Source: Paractinoplanes atraurantiacus (GTDB lineage Bacteria; Actinomycetota; Actinomycetes; Mycobacteriales; Micromonosporaceae). Taken from it: a stretch of 64,000 nucleotides of DNA. The notes beneath the pieces were generated by a model, which did not search any database, had not been told where the DNA came from, and saw only the letters and a list, made by a program, of their open reading frames with translations. Where the stretch lies: the NCBI RefSeq assembly GCF_900215205.1, contig NZ_OBDY01000006.1, positions 186,001-250,000 of the forward strand, in the 5' to 3' direction. Of the stretch, positions 36,391 to 44,776 are shown piece by piece. The stretch's first letter is position 1; each line of letters starts with the position of its first letter. The position numbers and the translations under genes are program-made.

Positions 36391-38685
36391 ATGGGTGTGT
36401 CTCAGCGGCTGAAGGGCCGTTTCCGCAAGTTTCTGCAGCGTCCGGGCACCACGGTCGACCTCGGGCCGCTCCGCAAGAGGTTGCCGGCGATCGAAGCCCA
36501 CGCGGAGGCCCTCAGCGAGCTGGACGACGAGGCGCTGACCGCCGCGGCGAACGACGCGAGCGACTACGCCGAGATCTGCTCGGTCGGCCGCGAGGCCGCC
36601 TGGCGGGCTCTGGAGCAGCGGCCGTACGACGTTCAGCTGCTCGGCGCGATGGCGCTGCTCGACGGCCGGGTCGCCGAGATGGCCACCGGTGAGGGCAAGA
36701 CGCTGACCGCCACCATCGCCGCGTTCGGTCACGTGCGGCTGGGCCGCGGCCCCGTGCACATCCTCACCGTCAACGACTATCTGGCCCGTCGCGACGCGGA
36801 GTGGATGGCGCCGGTCTACAAGCTGCTCGGCCTCACGGTCGGCTGGGTGACCGAGACCTCGACCCACGATGAGCGCGTCGAGGCGTACAAGGCCGACGTC
36901 ACTTATGTGTCGGTCAGCGAGGGTGGCTTCGACTATCTGCGCGACCAGCTCGTCACCGACGTGGACGACCGGGTGCAGCGGACGCTGGCCACCGCGATCG
37001 TCGACGAGGCCGACTCGATCCTGATCGACGAGGCCCGCGTGCCGATGGTGCTGGCCGGCAGCCTCTCGTCGGAGAGCGACCCGGTGCACGAGGCGGCCGA
37101 CCTGGTCCGCGACCTGATCAACGGCAAGGACTACGAGGTGGCCGAGGACGGCCGCAGCGTCGCCTTCACCGAGGCCGGCCTCAAGAAGGTCGAGGAGAAG
37201 CTCGGCGGCGTCGACCTCTACGCCGACGACCAGGTCCAGCAGCTGTCGGCGGTCAACGTCGCGCTGCACGCCGAGACGCTGCTGCGCCGCGACGTCGACT
37301 ACATCGTGCGCAACGGCTCGGTCGAGCTGATCGACGAGATGCGCGGCCGGGTCGCCCAGCGCCGGCGCTGGCCGGACGGCCTCCAGGCGGCCGTCGAGGC
37401 CAAGGAGGGCCTGAGCGCCACCGCCGAGGGCGAGGTCCTCGACACGATCACCGTGCAGGCTTACATCGCCCTCTACAAGACGGTGTGCGGCATGACCGCG
37501 ACCGCCGTGCACGTCGGTGAGCAGCTCCGCGAGTATTTCAAGCTCGAGGTCGCGGTCATCCCGTCCAACACCGAGAACATCCGCGAGGACGAGCCCGACC
37601 GCATCTACTCGGCCCACGACACCCGCGACGAGGCGCTGGTCGAGGAGATCAAGATCGCGCACGACAAGGGCCGCCCGGTGCTGGTCGGCACGCTCGACGT
37701 GAAGGCGTCCGAGCTGCTGGCCAAGCAGCTGGCCGCGGCCGGCGTGCCGAGCAGCGTGCTGAACGCCAAGAACGACGCCGAGGAGGCGGCCATCATCGCC
37801 GAGGCGGGCGCGCTGGGCGCGGTCACCGTCTCGACCCAGATGGCCGGCCGTGGTGTCGACATCCGGCTCGGCGGCAGCGACGAGGCCGACCGCGACCAGG
37901 TGGTCGAGCTCGGCGGCCTCTACGTGATCGGCGCCGGCCGGCACGACAGCCGCCGCGTCGACGACCAGCTGCGCGGCCGCGCCGGCCGGCAGGGCGACCC
38001 GGGTGGCTCGGTCTTCTTCGTCAGCCTCGAGGACGAGCTGGTCACCCGCCACGCGGGCGACATCCTGCCCGCCTCGCCGCGGATGGACATGGACGGCGTC
38101 GTGCACGACGACCAGGTCAACTACGCGGTCGAGCACGCCCAGCGGGTGGCCGAGGGCGTCAACCACGAGATCCACCGCAACACCTGGCGCTACAGCGTGG
38201 TGATCGAGCAGCAGCGGGTGGCGCTGGCCGAGCGCCGCGAGCGGCTGCTCACCTCCGAGGTCGCGGCGATCATGCTGCTCGAGCGCTCACCCGAGAAGGC
38301 CAAGGAGCTCGACGAGGACGTGCTCTCCGAGGCGGCCCGGGCGATCGCGCTGTTCCAGCTCGACCGGCTGTGGGTCGACCACCTGGCCTACCTCTCCGAG
38401 GTCCGCGAGGGCGTGCACCTGCGGGCGCTGGGCAAGCTCGACCCGCTCGACGAGTTCCACCGTTCCGCGGTGCCGGCGTTCCAGACGCTGCTGCTCGAGG
38501 TCGAGAAGCGGACGATCGAGACGTTCGAGGAGACCGATTTCGAGGACGGCTGGGAGCCCGACCGCGCCAAGATCGTGCGACCGAGCGCCACGTGGACCTA
38601 CCTGGTGCACGACAACCCGTTCGGCTCCGAGCTCGACCGGCTCATCGCCGCCGTGGGCCGCCGCCTCATTTCGAGCGGCGACTGA
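36391..38685 (+). CDS. secA2: Accessory preprotein translocase ATPase
   Basis: SecA-family ATPase of 764 residues, shorter than housekeeping SecA and lacking the C-terminal Zn-binding tail, as in actinobacterial SecA2. Walker A is MATGEGKT, the DEAD-like box is VDEADSILID, and QMAGRGVDIRLGG plus GRAGRQGDPG are the helicase motifs V/VI region. SecA2 exports a subset of proteins and acts with SecYEG. ATG 36391 is preferred over TTG 36382. Transcription ends at a strong intrinsic terminator. Confidence 0.93.
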   Translation: MGVSQRLKGRFRKFLQRPGTTVDLGPLRKRLPAIEAHAEALSELDDEALTAAANDASDYAEICSVGREAAWRALEQRPYDVQLLGAMALLDGRVAEMATGEGKTLTATIAAFGHVRLGRGPVHILTVNDYLARRDAEWMAPVYKLLGLTVGWVTETSTHDERVEAYKADVTYVSVSEGGFDYLRDQLVTDVDDRVQRTLATAIVDEADSILIDEARVPMVLAGSLSSESDPVHEAADLVRDLINGKDYEVAEDGRSVAFTEAGLKKVEEKLGGVDLYADDQVQQLSAVNVALHAETLLRRDVDYIVRNGSVELIDEMRGRVAQRRRWPDGLQAAVEAKEGLSATAEGEVLDTITVQAYIALYKTVCGMTATAVHVGEQLREYFKLEVAVIPSNTENIREDEPDRIYSAHDTRDEALVEEIKIAHDKGRPVLVGTLDVKASELLAKQLAAAGVPSSVLNAKNDAEEAAIIAEAGALGAVTVSTQMAGRGVDIRLGGSDEADRDQVVELGGLYVIGAGRHDSRRVDDQLRGRAGRQGDPGGSVFFVSLEDELVTRHAGDILPASPRMDMDGVVHDDQVNYAVEHAQRVAEGVNHEIHRNTWRYSVVIEQQRVALAERRERLLTSEVAAIMLLERSPEKAKELDEDVLSEAARAIALFQLDRLWVDHLAYLSEVREGVHLRALGKLDPLDEFHRSAVPAFQTLLLEVEKRTIETFEETDFEDGWEPDRAKIVRPSATWTYLVHDNPFGSELDRLIAAVGRRLISSGD

Positions 38686-38693
38686 ACAAAAGC

Positions 38694-38733
38694 AAAGCGC
38701 CGGGAGCCCGTCACGGGCACCCGGCGCTTTTTT
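38694..38733 (+). terminator. Intrinsic terminator after secA2
   Basis: Arms AAAGCGCCGGG (38694-38704) and CCCGGCGCTTT (38720-38730) with an inner CCCGT/ACGGG pairing, followed by a T-run to 38733. It starts 8 nt after the secA2 stop and is the only textbook rho-independent terminator noticed in the window. Confidence 0.93.
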
Positions 38734-38952
38734 GTGTGGCCGAAGTCTCAAAAAACGCCTGTTCGGCGACCCTTAATCAACCTGACAGAATCCGTTCGGA
38801 AAATGCATTTCCGGTGCGGCAGGCTGGTTCTGGAACGGATTTCCCACACTGTGGTTGCCGGGTTGACCGGGCGGACCCGAAACCGGAAATATCGTTCGCG
38901 GTTTACGGAGTGTGATCAGTCGTATTCGCGTTTTCAGGGGGCTGAAACAGAA

Positions 38953-39441
38953 ATGCCGGTCAATGCGATCGAAAGACCGCCCGCTCTTACGCTGACCTTG
39001 GCGATCCCGCTCACCGGCGACACGCTCACCCCTCAGGCCCGCAAATTGATCGAGGCCGTTCGCGAGCTGGTCGAGGGCAACCAGGGCACCATCGCGGTCG
39101 AGACGCCGCCGGAGCCGGTGGCCGATCAGGGTGAGGGCCCGGAGATCCGTCTGCTCACCGGCAGCCGCCAGGTGCTGTTCGACGGCGAGGTGCTGCCGCT
39201 GACCCGCCTCGAGTTCGATCTGCTGCTCTTCCTGGCCGAGCGGCCACGCCGCGTCTTCACCCGCGGCCAGCTCCTGTCCGGCGTCTGGGGCTACGACCAC
39301 ACCGGGGAGCGCACGGTCGACGTCCACGTGCGCCGGCTGCGGCTCAAGCTGGGCGGTTCGGCTCCGGTCATCACCACGGTGTACGGGGTGGGCTACCGTC
39401 TGGCCGACGACGCGCGGGTGACGGTTCAGCCCCACGGGTAG
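38953..39441 (+). CDS. Orphan OmpR/PhoB-type winged-helix DNA-binding protein
   Basis: A 162-residue protein with a C-terminal Trans_reg_C winged helix ([25 protein letters not shown], then [16 protein letters not shown] and VYGVGYRL). In place of a receiver domain there is a short N-terminal region (residues 1-60) with a predicted helix ([15 protein letters not shown]). Activity is therefore not controlled by a canonical Asp phosphorylation. ATG 38953 is the first in-frame ATG before the coherent sequence. The next gene starts 10 nt after its stop. The long leader between the secA2 terminator and this gene likely holds the promoter. Confidence 0.8.
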   Translation: MPVNAIERPPALTLTLAIPLTGDTLTPQARKLIEAVRELVEGNQGTIAVETPPEPVADQGEGPEIRLLTGSRQVLFDGEVLPLTRLEFDLLLFLAERPRRVFTRGQLLSGVWGYDHTGERTVDVHVRRLRLKLGGSAPVITTVYGVGYRLADDARVTVQPHG

Positions 39442-39451
39442 CCTTCCCGGG

Positions 39452-40084
39452 GTGCGTGTGCGACCCGTCTCGACCGGCAACCTCGTGAATGAATTGGCCG
39501 ATTTCCTGATGAGTCGGGAACCCGACAGTTACCTCCGGGTTGGGGTGGACGGTCCCTCGGCGGCCGGGCCCGGCGAGCTGGCGGATTCCCTGGTGGACCC
39601 GCTTCGGGAGCGCGGCCGCCCGGTGGTGAGGATCGACACGTCGGACTTTCTGCGGCCCGCCTCGGTCCGGCTGGAGTTCGGAAGAGACAATCCGGACACT
39701 TTCTACGCCGGCTGGTTCGACGAGGCCGGTCTCGCCCGTGAGGTTCTCGACCCCGCGGGGCCCGGCGGGTCGGGCCGGGTGGTGACCAAACTGTGGAACG
39801 CGGCGACCGACCGGGCCGCCCGGTCCCCGTACGTCTCGCTCGAAAAGAACGCGGTGGTGCTGGTCAGTGGCCCGCTGCTGCTCGGCGGGGGCCTGGCCTT
39901 CGACGTGACGGTGCACCTCGAGATCTCCGAGGGCGCGCTGCTGCGCCGTACGCCCGAAGCGGAACGCTGGACGGCGCCGGCCTTCCGGCGGTACGCCGAG
40001 GAGGTCGCGCCCGCCTCCTTCGCCGACATCGTCGTCCGGGTGGACGATCTCCGCCGTCCCGCGCTCGTCGAAGAACGTTGGTGA
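39452..40084 (+). CDS. Uridine-kinase-like P-loop protein with a broken Walker A
   Basis: A 210-residue protein resembling uridine kinase / P-loop nucleoside kinases of actinobacteria: VVRIDTSDFLRPASVRLEFGRDNPDTFYAGWFD (split here as IDTSDFLRPAS and FYAGWFDEAGL) and VLVSGPLLLGGGLAFDV are recognisable. Where GPSAAGKTTLA is expected, residues 34-43 read GPSAAGPGEL. The Lys and Ser/Thr of the P-loop are lost, so ATP-dependent phosphoryl transfer is unlikely. The frame is intact, suggesting a retained non-catalytic function. It begins 10 nt after the winged-helix gene. Confidence 0.72.
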   Translation: MRVRPVSTGNLVNELADFLMSREPDSYLRVGVDGPSAAGPGELADSLVDPLRERGRPVVRIDTSDFLRPASVRLEFGRDNPDTFYAGWFDEAGLAREVLDPAGPGGSGRVVTKLWNAATDRAARSPYVSLEKNAVVLVSGPLLLGGGLAFDVTVHLEISEGALLRRTPEAERWTAPAFRRYAEEVAPASFADIVVRVDDLRRPALVEERW

Positions 40085-40251
40085 AGCGAGTCTGTAGCGC
40101 GACCGACCACTGACAGTTATGCTCCGGTTACTTTTTCAGCGGAGGCCCCGTTTGGGATCTCCGGCGGTGGGTATCAGGCGGCACCACGGTGCGATGGGGT
40201 CGTCCCCCGGGGGAACCCGCCGGTAGGGGCAGAGGAAGGGCAGGGGAGCGC

Positions 40252-40671
40252 ATGCTCGTCAATGGAGCGGTTATCACGGGTAAGGGTGCCGCCAAGGTGG
40301 GGCGTACGCCGGAGGAGATCGAGCAGATCCGGAACATCCTGCGCGGCCGGTTCGACGACATCAACGCCGAGTACGAGGAAGCGGTGGCCGAGAACCAGAA
40401 GCTGCGGCTGGTCGAGATCGGCGACGCCGCCGGCGACGACCAGGCCGACAGCGGGTCCAAGACGGCCGAGCGCGACGCCGCCACGTCCCTGCTGCGGACC
40501 CTCCTCGACCGGCGCACCCAGGCCGAGCACGCCATGGCGCGCCTGGACGACGGCACGTACGGCAACTGTGAAGGCTGCTCGAACCCGATCCCCTGGGAGC
40601 GGCTCGAGGTCTTCCCGTCGGCCACCACGTGCGTGCACTGCAAGCAGAACCGCGAGCGCCGCGCGGGCTGA
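40252..40671 (+). CDS. DksA/TraR family zinc-finger protein
   Basis: A 139-residue protein with a long helical N-terminal part (EEIEQIRNILRGRFDDINAEYEEA) and a C-terminal C4 zinc finger (CEGCSNPIPWERLEVFP ... CVHC). The DksA/TraR family binds the RNA polymerase secondary channel; actinobacterial versions are linked to stress and growth control. ATG 40252 follows AGGGGAG, which fixes the start; the frame is open further upstream without support. Confidence 0.85.
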   Translation: MLVNGAVITGKGAAKVGRTPEEIEQIRNILRGRFDDINAEYEEAVAENQKLRLVEIGDAAGDDQADSGSKTAERDAATSLLRTLLDRRTQAEHAMARLDDGTYGNCEGCSNPIPWERLEVFPSATTCVHCKQNRERRAG

Positions 40672-40739
40672 TCACACGAACGTCCCGGGTCCGTCGCTCT
40701 CGAGCGGCGGACCCGGCCTATCGGGACTAACTTGAGCCC

Positions 40740-41612
40740 ATGGGCACGATCGAGGTCGGCACGGCGTCCTGGACGGACAAGACGCTGCTCGCCTCGGGCT
40801 GGTATCCCGCCTCGGCGGACACCCCCGAGAAAAGGCTGGCGTACTACGCGAAGCAGTTTCCGGTGGTCGAGGTCGACTCGACCTACTACGGGCCACCGGC
40901 CGAGCAGACGACCCGGCTGTGGGCGCAGCGCACGCCGGACGGGTTCACCTTCAACATCAAGGCCTTCAGCATGCTGACCGGCCACCCGACGAAGGTGTCG
41001 GCCATCTACAAGGATCTGCGACCGGAGACGGACAAGAAGAACGTCTATCCCGGCGATCTCCCCGCTCAGGCGTACGAGGAGATCTGGTCCCGTTTTCTCT
41101 CGGCTCTCGATCCGCTCGTCGAGGCGAAGAAGCTGGGCGCGGTGCTCTTCCAGTTCCCGCCGTGGTTCGGGATCAAAAAGTCCAACAAGGAATATCTGCT
41201 CGAGGTGGCGTCGCGGTGCAAGCCGCTGCGCCCGGTCTTCGAGTTCCGCAACGCGTCGTGGTTCGAGGGCGCCAACCAGAACGAGACGCTGGACTTCCTG
41301 CGCGCGCACAAGCTGCCCTTCGTCGGCGTCGACATGCCGCAGGGCCACAAGTCGTCGATCCCGCCGATCATGGCGGCCACGGCCGACCTGGCGGTGGTCC
41401 GCTTCCACGGCCACAGCGACAAGTGGACCAGCCGCGACATCCACGAGAAGTTCGGCTACGACTACTCGAAGAAGGAACTCCAGTCGTGGGCGCCGCGCCT
41501 GAAAGAGCTGGCCGCCGGCGCCGACCAGACCCAGGTCTTCATGAACAACTGCTACTCCGACTACGCCCAGCGCAACGCCAGCACCTTGATCGACCTCATC
41601 CGCGAGGGGTGA
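40740..41612 (+). CDS. DUF72 (YecE-like) protein
   Basis: A 290-residue TIM-barrel-like protein of the DUF72 family. Marks: [13 protein letters not shown] at the N-terminus, [41 protein letters not shown] and [10 protein letters not shown]. The family has no proven biochemical role. The aquaporin frame begins inside its stop codon (TGATG at 41610-41614). A second, shorter DUF72 protein is encoded 2 kb away on the other strand. Confidence 0.85.
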   Translation: MGTIEVGTASWTDKTLLASGWYPASADTPEKRLAYYAKQFPVVEVDSTYYGPPAEQTTRLWAQRTPDGFTFNIKAFSMLTGHPTKVSAIYKDLRPETDKKNVYPGDLPAQAYEEIWSRFLSALDPLVEAKKLGAVLFQFPPWFGIKKSNKEYLLEVASRCKPLRPVFEFRNASWFEGANQNETLDFLRAHKLPFVGVDMPQGHKSSIPPIMAATADLAVVRFHGHSDKWTSRDIHEKFGYDYSKKELQSWAPRLKELAAGADQTQVFMNNCYSDYAQRNASTLIDLIREG

Positions 41613-42292
41613 TGACCTTCGCCGCCGCGCCCACCGGCATCGGGATGGTCGGCGTGGCCCTGGCCTTCGGGCTGACGGTCGTGACCATGGCGTACGCGGT
41701 CGGGCACCTCTCCGGCGGCCACTTCAATCCGGCCGTGACGCTCGGATTGTGGCTCGGCCGCCGTACGAGGTCGCGAGACGTCCTGCCTTACATGGCCACC
41801 CAGGTCGTGGCGGCCATCGCCGCGGCGGCCGTGCTCTTCGCGGTGGCCGAGGGCCGCCCCGGCTATCGCCTGGACGTCGACGGGCTGGCCGCCAACGGGT
41901 ACGGCGTGCACTCGCCCGACAAGTACACCGTCGGCGCCGCCTTTCTGATCGAGGCGCTGCTGACCCTGGTCTTCGTGCTGATCATCCTGGGTGTCACCGA
42001 CCGCCGGGCGCCGGCCGGGCTGGGGCCGCTCGCCATCGGGCTGGCGCTCACCGTCATCCACCTGGTCAGCATCCCGGTCACCAACACGTCGGTGAACCCG
42101 GCCCGCTCGACCGGGCCCGCCCTGATCGCCGGCGGCTGGGCCCTGGCCCAGCTGTGGCTGTTCTGGCTGGCGCCGCTGCTGGGCGCGGCGGTCGCCGGCG
42201 TCGTCTACCGGCACCTCACCGGCGAGACCGGGGCCGAGCCGGTGGCCGCCGAGGGCCAGGACGTGGCCGAGGGTGAGAAGATCATGCGGTGA
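41612..42292 (+). CDS. aqpZ: Aquaporin Z-like channel lacking its first transmembrane helix
   Basis: MIP-family water channel, 226 residues in this frame. Both NPA boxes are present ([10 protein letters not shown] and SVNPARSTG), and the AqpZ-specific block [14 protein letters not shown] matches closely. The family N-terminus (an AEFLGTFWLVF-like first helix, about 25-30 residues) is absent: the frame starts at [20 protein letters not shown], which corresponds to the loop before helix 2. Upstream sequence in this frame is the shadow of DUF72 and has no hydrophobic helix. The gene thus looks 5'-truncated and joined to the DUF72 gene. Function is doubtful. The next gene starts within its stop (GTGA). 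Confidence 0.75.
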   Translation: MTFAAAPTGIGMVGVALAFGLTVVTMAYAVGHLSGGHFNPAVTLGLWLGRRTRSRDVLPYMATQVVAAIAAAAVLFAVAEGRPGYRLDVDGLAANGYGVHSPDKYTVGAAFLIEALLTLVFVLIILGVTDRRAPAGLGPLAIGLALTVIHLVSIPVTNTSVNPARSTGPALIAGGWALAQLWLFWLAPLLGAAVAGVVYRHLTGETGAEPVAAEGQDVAEGEKIMR

Positions 42293-42885
42293 CGCTTGAG
42301 GCGCAGCGGGAGCGGATGCTCTCCGGGCGGATGTACAACGACCTGACCCCGGAGCTCGTCGAGGCCCGGCAGCGAACCGTGCTGCTGACCGACGAGTACA
42401 ACGCGAGCTTCGGCCGGCCGCAGGAGGAGCGGGAAGCGATCCTGCGGCGCCTGCTGCAGAAAGTCGGCCGGGGCGCCCATTTCGAGCCGACGTTCCGGTG
42501 CGAGTTCGGTTTCCACATCAGCGTCGGCGACCACTTCTACGCCAACTTCGACTGCGTGATGCTCGACGGCGGCGGCATCACCATCGGCGATCACGTGCTC
42601 TTCGGGCCCCGGGTCGGCATCTACACCTCCAACCACGCCATCGACGCGGGGGAGCGGGTGGCCGGCGGCTGCTACGCCAAGCCGGTCACCATCGGCAACC
42701 GCGTCTGGGTCGGCGGCGGGGTCACCATCAACCAGGGCGTGACCATCGGCGACGACGCGATCGTCGGCTCGGGCAGCGTTGTCACCCGGTCGATACCGGC
42801 CGGCGTGATCGCCGCGGGAGTGCCGGCGCGGGTGCTGCGGGAGATCACCGACGCCGACAAGACGGGCTTTCACAGCTCGTCGTAG
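42289..42885 (+). CDS. maa: Maltose/galactoside O-acetyltransferase family
   Basis: Left-handed beta-helix (hexapeptide) acetyltransferase, 198 residues. It shows the N-terminal Maa/LacA cap ([20 protein letters not shown]), then hexapeptide repeats ([23 protein letters not shown]), the catalytic His in SNHAID, and [22 protein letters not shown] split into repeats. It transfers acetyl from acetyl-CoA to a sugar. The start GTG overlaps the aquaporin stop, so it is in the DUF72-aqpZ transcript. Its 3' end overlaps the convergent class IV aminotransferase by 16 nt. Confidence 0.9.
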   Translation: MTLEAQRERMLSGRMYNDLTPELVEARQRTVLLTDEYNASFGRPQEEREAILRRLLQKVGRGAHFEPTFRCEFGFHISVGDHFYANFDCVMLDGGGITIGDHVLFGPRVGIYTSNHAIDAGERVAGGCYAKPVTIGNRVWVGGGVTINQGVTIGDDAIVGSGSVVTRSIPAGVIAAGVPARVLREITDADKTGFHSSS

Positions 42886-43658
42886 GGCACCGACTTCCAC
42901 GTGTCGCTCAGCAGGGCCGTGAGGCGGTCGCTCGACGGGTAGGCCTGGTTGTCGATCCAGGCGATCGGCTGGGCCGGGCAGGTGGAGTTGACCGCGGCGG
43001 CGCCGGTGAAGGCGGGCAGGTCGGCCTGCGGGACCGGGCGCAGCGTCCACGGGACGCCGTTCATGGTCATGGCGATCTGGAGCAGGACCATGGTGGTGCC
43101 GCGCAGCATCGGCGCCTGCGGCCAGATCACCTGCTCGCCGTCGTGGAAGGCCACGTTCCACGTGCTGCCCTCGCTGACCAGGCCGGTGTCGCCGACGAAC
43201 AGGGCGTCGTCGTAGCCGTCCCGCACGGCCTGGCGGCGGGCGACGAAAAGGCCCATGGTGGCCGAGTGTTTCTGCTCGGGCCAGTCGCGGCGGTGGCTGT
43301 CCGTGCGTACCCGCAAAGGTCTTGTCGGCTCCGAGGGCCTGGGGTCGCTGACCGCGATCACGACGTCGGGCGGGCTGCTGTCCCCGGGGCCGGGAACGAA
43401 GGAGACCCGGACCGAGGCGTCGCGGTGACCGCCGAGCGCGTGGTGGATGAGCGAGACCAGCCGGGCCTCGTCGTCGACGCCCATCTTCCAGCCGAAGAAC
43501 TCCTCGTTGCCGTCGGCCAGGCGGGCCATGTGCAGCGCCAGGCCCTTCACGCCGAGCGACCGGACCTGCATCGAGGTGAAGTGGCCGTAGTTGACGGTGG
43601 CCAGTCGATGGGTCTCGGCAAGGTCGGGGACGTGGCCGTTCAGCTCGAGATTGCGCAC
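42870..43658 (-). CDS. Class IV aminotransferase (branched-chain / ADC-lyase fold)
   Basis: PLP enzyme of fold type IV, 262 residues. The PLP Lys lies in WPEQKHSATMGLFVARRQA; FVGDTGLVSEGSTWNVAF and MLRGTTMVLL form the cofactor pocket. VNYGHFTSMQVRS near the N-terminus is typical of the family's uncharacterised actinobacterial branch. I chose GTG 43658, 10 nt after the stop of the upstream DUF72 gene; a longer frame would overlap that gene. Substrate (D-amino acid, branched-chain or aminodeoxychorismate) cannot be assigned. Confidence 0.82.
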   Translation of the reverse strand: MRNLELNGHVPDLAETHRLATVNYGHFTSMQVRSLGVKGLALHMARLADGNEEFFGWKMGVDDEARLVSLIHHALGGHRDASVRVSFVPGPGDSSPPDVVIAVSDPRPSEPTRPLRVRTDSHRRDWPEQKHSATMGLFVARRQAVRDGYDDALFVGDTGLVSEGSTWNVAFHDGEQVIWPQAPMLRGTTMVLLQIAMTMNGVPWTLRPVPQADLPAFTGAAAVNSTCPAQPIAWIDNQAYPSSDRLTALLSDTWKSVPYDEL

Positions 43659-43668
43659 CTCGGCAAGC

Positions 43669-44421
43669 CTACGGGCGAGCCTTGATCTCGGGAGTGCGGG
43701 TGCGGCGAAGGCCACGCCGGCCGGCCTCGGCGGCGAGGGCGGCCGCGTCGATCACCGCCGCTCCGCCGGGGTCGTTGTTGAAGAAGACATAGCTTTCCCG
43801 TACGGAGGAGAGCCGCTCCACCCACGTCCGCAGCGAGGTCTTGCCGTATCGCGGCCACGGTTTGGCCCGGCCCTCGTGCAGCCTCAGATAGACGAAGTCG
43901 GTGGTTTTCCACAGGGGAGTGATGGGTCGGCTGCCGCGGTCGGCCCAGCACAGAGCCGCACGCCTTTCTCGTAATAAATCGCATAAATCAGACGTGAACC
44001 AGGAGTCGTGTCGCGGTTCGACGACTACTCGGACATTTGCCGGAAAATGCCCAAGGGTCTCGTCCAGCGCCGGGAGGTCGGCTTTCAGGGTGGGCGGTAA
44101 CTGGATCAACACCGGCCCGAGCTTGTCGCCGAGCGCCCCGGCCCGGGACATGAATCGCTCAACCGGCTCCCCGGGCTCCTTGAGCCGCTTGATATGGGTG
44201 AGATAGCGGCTCATCTTCACCGCGACGCAGAAGTCGTCCGGTGTCCTCTCCCGCCACGACTCGAAGGTGGTCTTCTCCGGCAGTCGGTAGAAGGCGTTGT
44301 TGACCTCCACGGTCTGGAAACGGGCGGCGTAATGCTCCAGCCACAGGCGTTGCGGCAGCCCGGTGGGGTAGAGACCGCCCCGCCAGTCCTTGTACTGCCA
44401 GCCCGACGTCCCGATGTGCAT
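43669..44421 (-). CDS. DUF72 (YecE-like) protein
   Basis: Second DUF72 protein, 250 residues from ATG 44421 (a GTG at 44424 is just upstream). Marks: HIGTSGWQYKDWRGG, FQTVEVNNAFYRLPE, DFCVAVKMSRYLTHIKRL, VLIQLPPTLKADLP and VVVEPRHDSWF. It is the canonical short form of the family, while the copy at 40740 is a longer variant. The class IV aminotransferase gene follows by 10 nt, so they form a two-gene unit. It is divergent from the repeat-peptide gene. Confidence 0.86.
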   Translation of the reverse strand: MHIGTSGWQYKDWRGGLYPTGLPQRLWLEHYAARFQTVEVNNAFYRLPEKTTFESWRERTPDDFCVAVKMSRYLTHIKRLKEPGEPVERFMSRAGALGDKLGPVLIQLPPTLKADLPALDETLGHFPANVRVVVEPRHDSWFTSDLCDLLRERRAALCWADRGSRPITPLWKTTDFVYLRLHEGRAKPWPRYGKTSLRTWVERLSSVRESYVFFNNDPGGAAVIDAAALAAEAGRRGLRRTRTPEIKARP

Positions 44422-44516
44422 CACGTGACCTGCGATACCCCGATCTCAGCCGGGTTAGACGGGATGATCACGGGGTATGGCGTGGTCCCACGCAACACGG
44501 AACCCAAGGAGCTCTC
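44422..44516. promoter_or_regulatory. Divergent promoter region, DUF72 / repeat peptide
   Basis: A 95-bp spacer between ATG 44421 (leftward) and ATG 44517 (rightward). An AAGGAG ribosome site (about 44505-44510) precedes the peptide gene. Promoter elements were not resolved. Confidence 0.45.
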
Positions 44517-44762
44517 ATGTCTCTCAGCGACGACGACATCACCACCACCTCGGGCTCGAACGCGGGCGAGGGCCCGGCCGACGGTGGCGCCAACCCGGGC
44601 GGCCACGACGGTGGCGCGGACGGCTCGGCCGAGGGCCCCGCGGACGGTGGCGCCAACCCGGGCGGCCACGACGGCGGCGCGGACGGCTCGGCCGAGGGCC
44701 CGGCCGACGGTGGCGCCAACCCGGACGGCCACGACGGTGGCGCCGACGGCTCCGCCGCCTGA
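44517..44762 (+). CDS. 81-residue Gly/Asp-rich repeat peptide, candidate RiPP-type precursor
   Basis: A small, acidic, Gly-rich protein. Residues 1-17 (MSLSDDDITTTSGSNAG) look like a leader; residues 18-80 are three tandem 21-residue units, each of the form EGPADGGANP-GG-HDGGADGSA, the third with G to D after NP. The units differ mainly by synonymous changes, so the peptide sequence is under selection. A clear AAGGAG site precedes the ATG. Fourteen nt after its stop begins a JmjC/cupin_4 oxygenase, a class that hydroxylates protein side chains; the regularly spaced Asp, Asn and His residues are possible targets. No protease or exporter gene is adjacent. The RiPP role is inference; it could also be an unmodified structural peptide. 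Confidence 0.7.
   Translation: MSLSDDDITTTSGSNAGEGPADGGANPGGHDGGADGSAEGPADGGANPGGHDGGADGSAEGPADGGANPDGHDGGADGSAA
44568..44756 (+). repeat. Three 63-bp tandem repeats in the peptide gene
   Basis: Units at 44568-44630, 44631-44693 and 44694-44756, each 63 bp and in frame. Unit 1 and 2 proteins are identical despite third-base differences; unit 3 has one replacement (Gly to Asp). Confidence 0.92.
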
Positions 44763-44776
44763 TCAGGAACAACGGG

